From: an uncultured Erysipelotrichaceae bacterium
Lineage (GTDB): Bacteria; Bacillota_I; Bacilli_A; RFN20; CAG-826
DNA: 25,002 bases
Assembly (NCBI GenBank): GCA_902801805.1
Contig: CADCJP010000006.1
Span: 1-25,002 of the forward strand
Reading direction: 5' to 3'
Both the position numbers and the translations under genes were made by a program. The notes under the pieces are model-generated. The model did not search any database. It saw only the letters and a list, made by a program, of their open reading frames with translations, and was not told the DNA's origin. Of this stretch, positions 23,010 to 25,002 are shown piece after piece (positions within the stretch are counted from its first letter, which is position 1; each line of letters opens with the position of its first letter).

Positions 23010-23503
23010 ACTTCACGTTCCTCCATTTGGAAAAAATCCTTGTTTATATCTTCATCGCTAACTTCATCATTATTTAAGATGATTTCTTCGTTTGGTTCAT
23101 TTTCATCTAAATCTTGATAAGTCGCGTAACGATCTTCTTTGACAAAACTGCCATTTGCAGTTAATGTATCTTTAACAACTTTTACTTTGTAAACATCCTT
23201 ATCTTTTTCAATAAAGAAGCCCGAATCACCTTTGCTCATGAGCATAATATCATACTTACCTAAATAGCCATTTAAGATAGCGATAAGTTCATAGTTAGGT
23301 AAGGTGATTAAGCCATGGAATCTAATCTTCACATACTTCTTTAAATTAAAGATATCGATGCGGTAAATCTTACCGTTTTTCTCATAGATTAATAAGTCTT
23401 CGTCTTGCTTTGGAAGAAGATTATTTGGGACATCATCAAAGATAATACTTAAATAAGCATTAATCTTATCGAAATGGTTAATTAGTCCGTATTTAGAAAT
23501 CAT
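23006..23503 (-). CDS. Protein resembling the N-terminal domain of YtpR (DUF4479-like), without a tRNA-binding domain
   Basis: The 165 residues contain IYEKNGKIYRIDIFNLKKY (about 39-57), which resembles the 'GxNIFNAS' core of DUF4479 at the N-terminus of YtpR-type proteins. YtpR normally continues into an EMAP-type tRNA-binding fold. Here the rest is a short basic stretch and a very acidic tail (about 125-165, many Glu, Asp, Asn). In B. subtilis ytpR lies close to trmB, which supports the assignment. It overlaps trmB and the phosphoribosyltransferase gene by four bases each. The function is unknown; the family call is tentative. Confidence 0.45.
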   Translation of the reverse strand: MISKYGLINHFDKINAYLSIIFDDVPNNLLPKQDEDLLIYEKNGKIYRIDIFNLKKYVKIRFHGLITLPNYELIAILNGYLGKYDIMLMSKGDSGFFIEKDKDVYKVKVVKDTLTANGSFVKEDRYATYQDLDENEPNEEIILNNDEVSDEDINKDFFQMEEREV

Positions 23504-24108
23504 AACTTCTCCAAAATCAAACGATAGATTGGCTGACCCTCTTCACGGAAACTAGCTTCGTATTCTGTGATCTCATCAAATGGGTCATTACCATCATAAG
23601 AATAGTTAGCTTCAACGAGTTTAAACGCGGAAGTTTGCACTAATTCTAGTGAGTATGTAAATAGGTCATAATTATCGGTTTTAAAGATTAATTTACCGCC
23701 CTTTTTTAGGATGCGGAAATATTGATTTAAGAATGAGTCAGAAGTTAACCTTCTTTTCGCGTGTCTTTTCTTTGGCCATGGGTCAGAGAAATTTAAGAAA
23801 ATGCCTTCCACACTACCTTCATCAATTAATGGTAAGACTTGTTCTGCATAGGCATAAACTAGCTTTGCGTTAGTGATTTCGTTTTCCACGAGTTTCTTCG
23901 CGGTAAAGCCAGCGCATGTAACATTACATTCCATACCGATAAAGAAATTATCAGGATGATTCTTTGCCATGTTGACTAAGAATTGGCCTTTACCAGAGCC
24001 AACTTCCAAATAATATTTTTTATAATTATTAAGCGCATCAAAAGGACACATCACTTCGGTGTGTTCTTCGATAAATGGCTTAGCCCATGGTTTATATTTT
24101 GTTCTCAT
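23500..24108 (-). CDS. trmB: tRNA (guanine-N7-)-methyltransferase
   Basis: TrmB methylates G46 in the variable loop of tRNAs using S-adenosylmethionine. The 202 residues are normal. The SAM site is EVGSGKGQFL, the catalytic and tRNA-binding motif is NFSDPWPKKRHAKRRL, and the C-terminal TEYEASFREEGQPIYRL matches the family. The start overlaps the pepV stop by one base (TAATG) and the stop overlaps the next start by four bases, so the operon is translationally coupled throughout. Confidence 0.96.
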   Translation of the reverse strand: MRTKYKPWAKPFIEEHTEVMCPFDALNNYKKYYLEVGSGKGQFLVNMAKNHPDNFFIGMECNVTCAGFTAKKLVENEITNAKLVYAYAEQVLPLIDEGSVEGIFLNFSDPWPKKRHAKRRLTSDSFLNQYFRILKKGGKLIFKTDNYDLFTYSLELVQTSAFKLVEANYSYDGNDPFDEITEYEASFREEGQPIYRLILEKL

Positions 24109-25002
24109 TACTTAATAAGCTTTCCTAATTCCACGATAGCGTGAGCGTAGATACCCATAGATTCAACGAGATATTCTCTCTTGGTATTTTCATTAACACC
24201 ATGCATCTTTGGATCGTGTCCTGGATATTCCATACCAAAGGCGACGACATTATCCGCTTCTTTAGCGTATGTACCACCACCAGAAGCAATGATTTCAGTT
24301 TCATAGTCACCTGTTTCTTCTTGGTAGACTCTTAATAAGGTCGTAATTAAAGCACTATCCTTTGGATAATAAAGTAATGGGGAAATACCTTCTACTTCAA
24401 TTTCAAATGGTTTAGAAGCTTCTTTGATGTTATTAATCATGTCTTCCGCTTTGACGGTTTCAACGTGACGGTAGTTAACAACCACTTCTAATTCATCATT
24501 CTCATAAGAGAATAAACCAACATTGAGGGAGTTAGTTCCCATATTTTCACTATTAGCGGCAGCATTAACACCTTCGCCTCTAGGATCATTTAATAATTCA
24601 TATAATTTCTTAAAGTCAGCGTTTTTATAATATTCGCCTAAATATTTGACCGCGTCCATCGCAGCGTTTTTGCCCATCCATGGGATGGAACCATGCGCGG
24701 CTACACCATTGAATGTCAAAAGCATTTCTTCACCTTTAGCAAGGTAAGAATAATCCGCTTCTTGGTCATTTAAATAAGAGATAAGGTTAAGGTCTTCTTT
24801 AAGAAAAACTTCACACTTTTCAATAACCGCATTAGAGGCGACACCACCCTTCATCCATTTGATTTCTGGGAAGTTGACTTTCTTTTTAACTTTAAAGCCA
24901 ATAATGCCTTTTTCGGCATATGTTAATGGATAAGCACTATCTGGGGAGAAACCAAAGGTTGGTTGTTTCTTTTTGAGTGTTTTGAAGTAATGTTCCATAC
25001 AA
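24108..25002 (-). CDS. pepV: Dipeptidase PepV, C-terminal part (cut by the window edge)
   Basis: PepV is a zinc dipeptidase of the M20 family that releases amino acids from dipeptides in the cytoplasm. The frame stays open through 25002, and CMEHYF at the edge matches an internal position of PepV, so the ATG at 24998 is probably an internal Met, not the start. About 297 of some 460 residues are present. FSPDSAYPLTYAEKG, AHGSIPWMGKNAA, ASGGGTYAKEADNVVAFG and YPGHDPKMHGVNE (metal-binding His region) are typical. The first part of the catalytic domain lies outside. It is upstream of trmB in the same operon. Confidence 0.88.
   Translation of the reverse strand, partial: CMEHYFKTLKKKQPTFGFSPDSAYPLTYAEKGIIGFKVKKKVNFPEIKWMKGGVASNAVIEKCEVFLKEDLNLISYLNDQEADYSYLAKGEEMLLTFNGVAAHGSIPWMGKNAAMDAVKYLGEYYKNADFKKLYELLNDPRGEGVNAAANSENMGTNSLNVGLFSYENDELEVVVNYRHVETVKAEDMINNIKEASKPFEIEVEGISPLLYYPKDSALITTLLRVYQEETGDYETEIIASGGGTYAKEADNVVAFGMEYPGHDPKMHGVNENTKREYLVESMGIYAHAIVELGKLIK

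Overview
The window is about 25 kb of low-GC chromosome from a Bacilli-type Firmicute, probably an Erysipelotrichia/RF39/Izemoplasma-like lineage. The evidence is the Firmicutes-specific replication genes dnaB and dnaI, EzrA, an infC-rpmI-rplT operon behind an L20-type leader, an rpsD gene behind an S4-type leader, and a conserved ezrA / cysteine desulfurase / thiI block. The standard code is used: TGA ends several genes and TGG encodes Trp. Strong AGGAGG ribosome sites, short overlaps and bidirectional terminators give a compact, gene-dense layout. I see no insertion sequences, tRNAs, rRNAs or CRISPR arrays.

Left part (1-8.9 kb). The tail of a plus-strand gene resembling dephospho-CoA kinase meets the minus-strand dnaB-dnaI operon head to head, and their coding regions overlap. 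A divergent intergenic region at 2325-2595 separates dnaB from pfkA and carries a cluster of DnaA boxes. pfkA is followed by a threonyl-tRNA synthetase gene whose product lacks the N-terminal TGS domain, then a terminator. A membrane-bound EAL phosphodiesterase gene comes next, then the attenuated infC-rpmI-rplT operon, with IF3 apparently starting at a non-canonical codon.

Middle part (8.9-17.2 kb, minus strand). A two-gene operon encodes a twelve-helix membrane protein fused to an McrB-like AAA+ ATPase and a DUF2357-like zinc-ribbon partner. Its promoter is overlapped by a perfect inverted repeat. This is the best candidate for an undescribed system: it has the McrBC layout, but it is membrane-anchored and no nuclease motif is recognisable. 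Upstream lies ezrA, cysteine desulfurase and thiI, overlapping genes for cell division and tRNA/thiamine sulfur chemistry.

Right part (17.2-25 kb). Three small membrane-protein genes, two of them clear paralogues, precede rpsD with its structured leader. A 308-bp gap holds a possible 50-residue minus-strand reading frame. Next is an ammonium transporter fused to a PII domain that lacks the usual uridylylated tyrosine. The minus strand then carries a lipoprotein gene and the operon pepV, trmB, a YtpR-N-terminus-like gene and nicotinate phosphoribosyltransferase. That last gene is broken by a two-base frameshift in an (AC)4 tract. pepV runs off the right edge.
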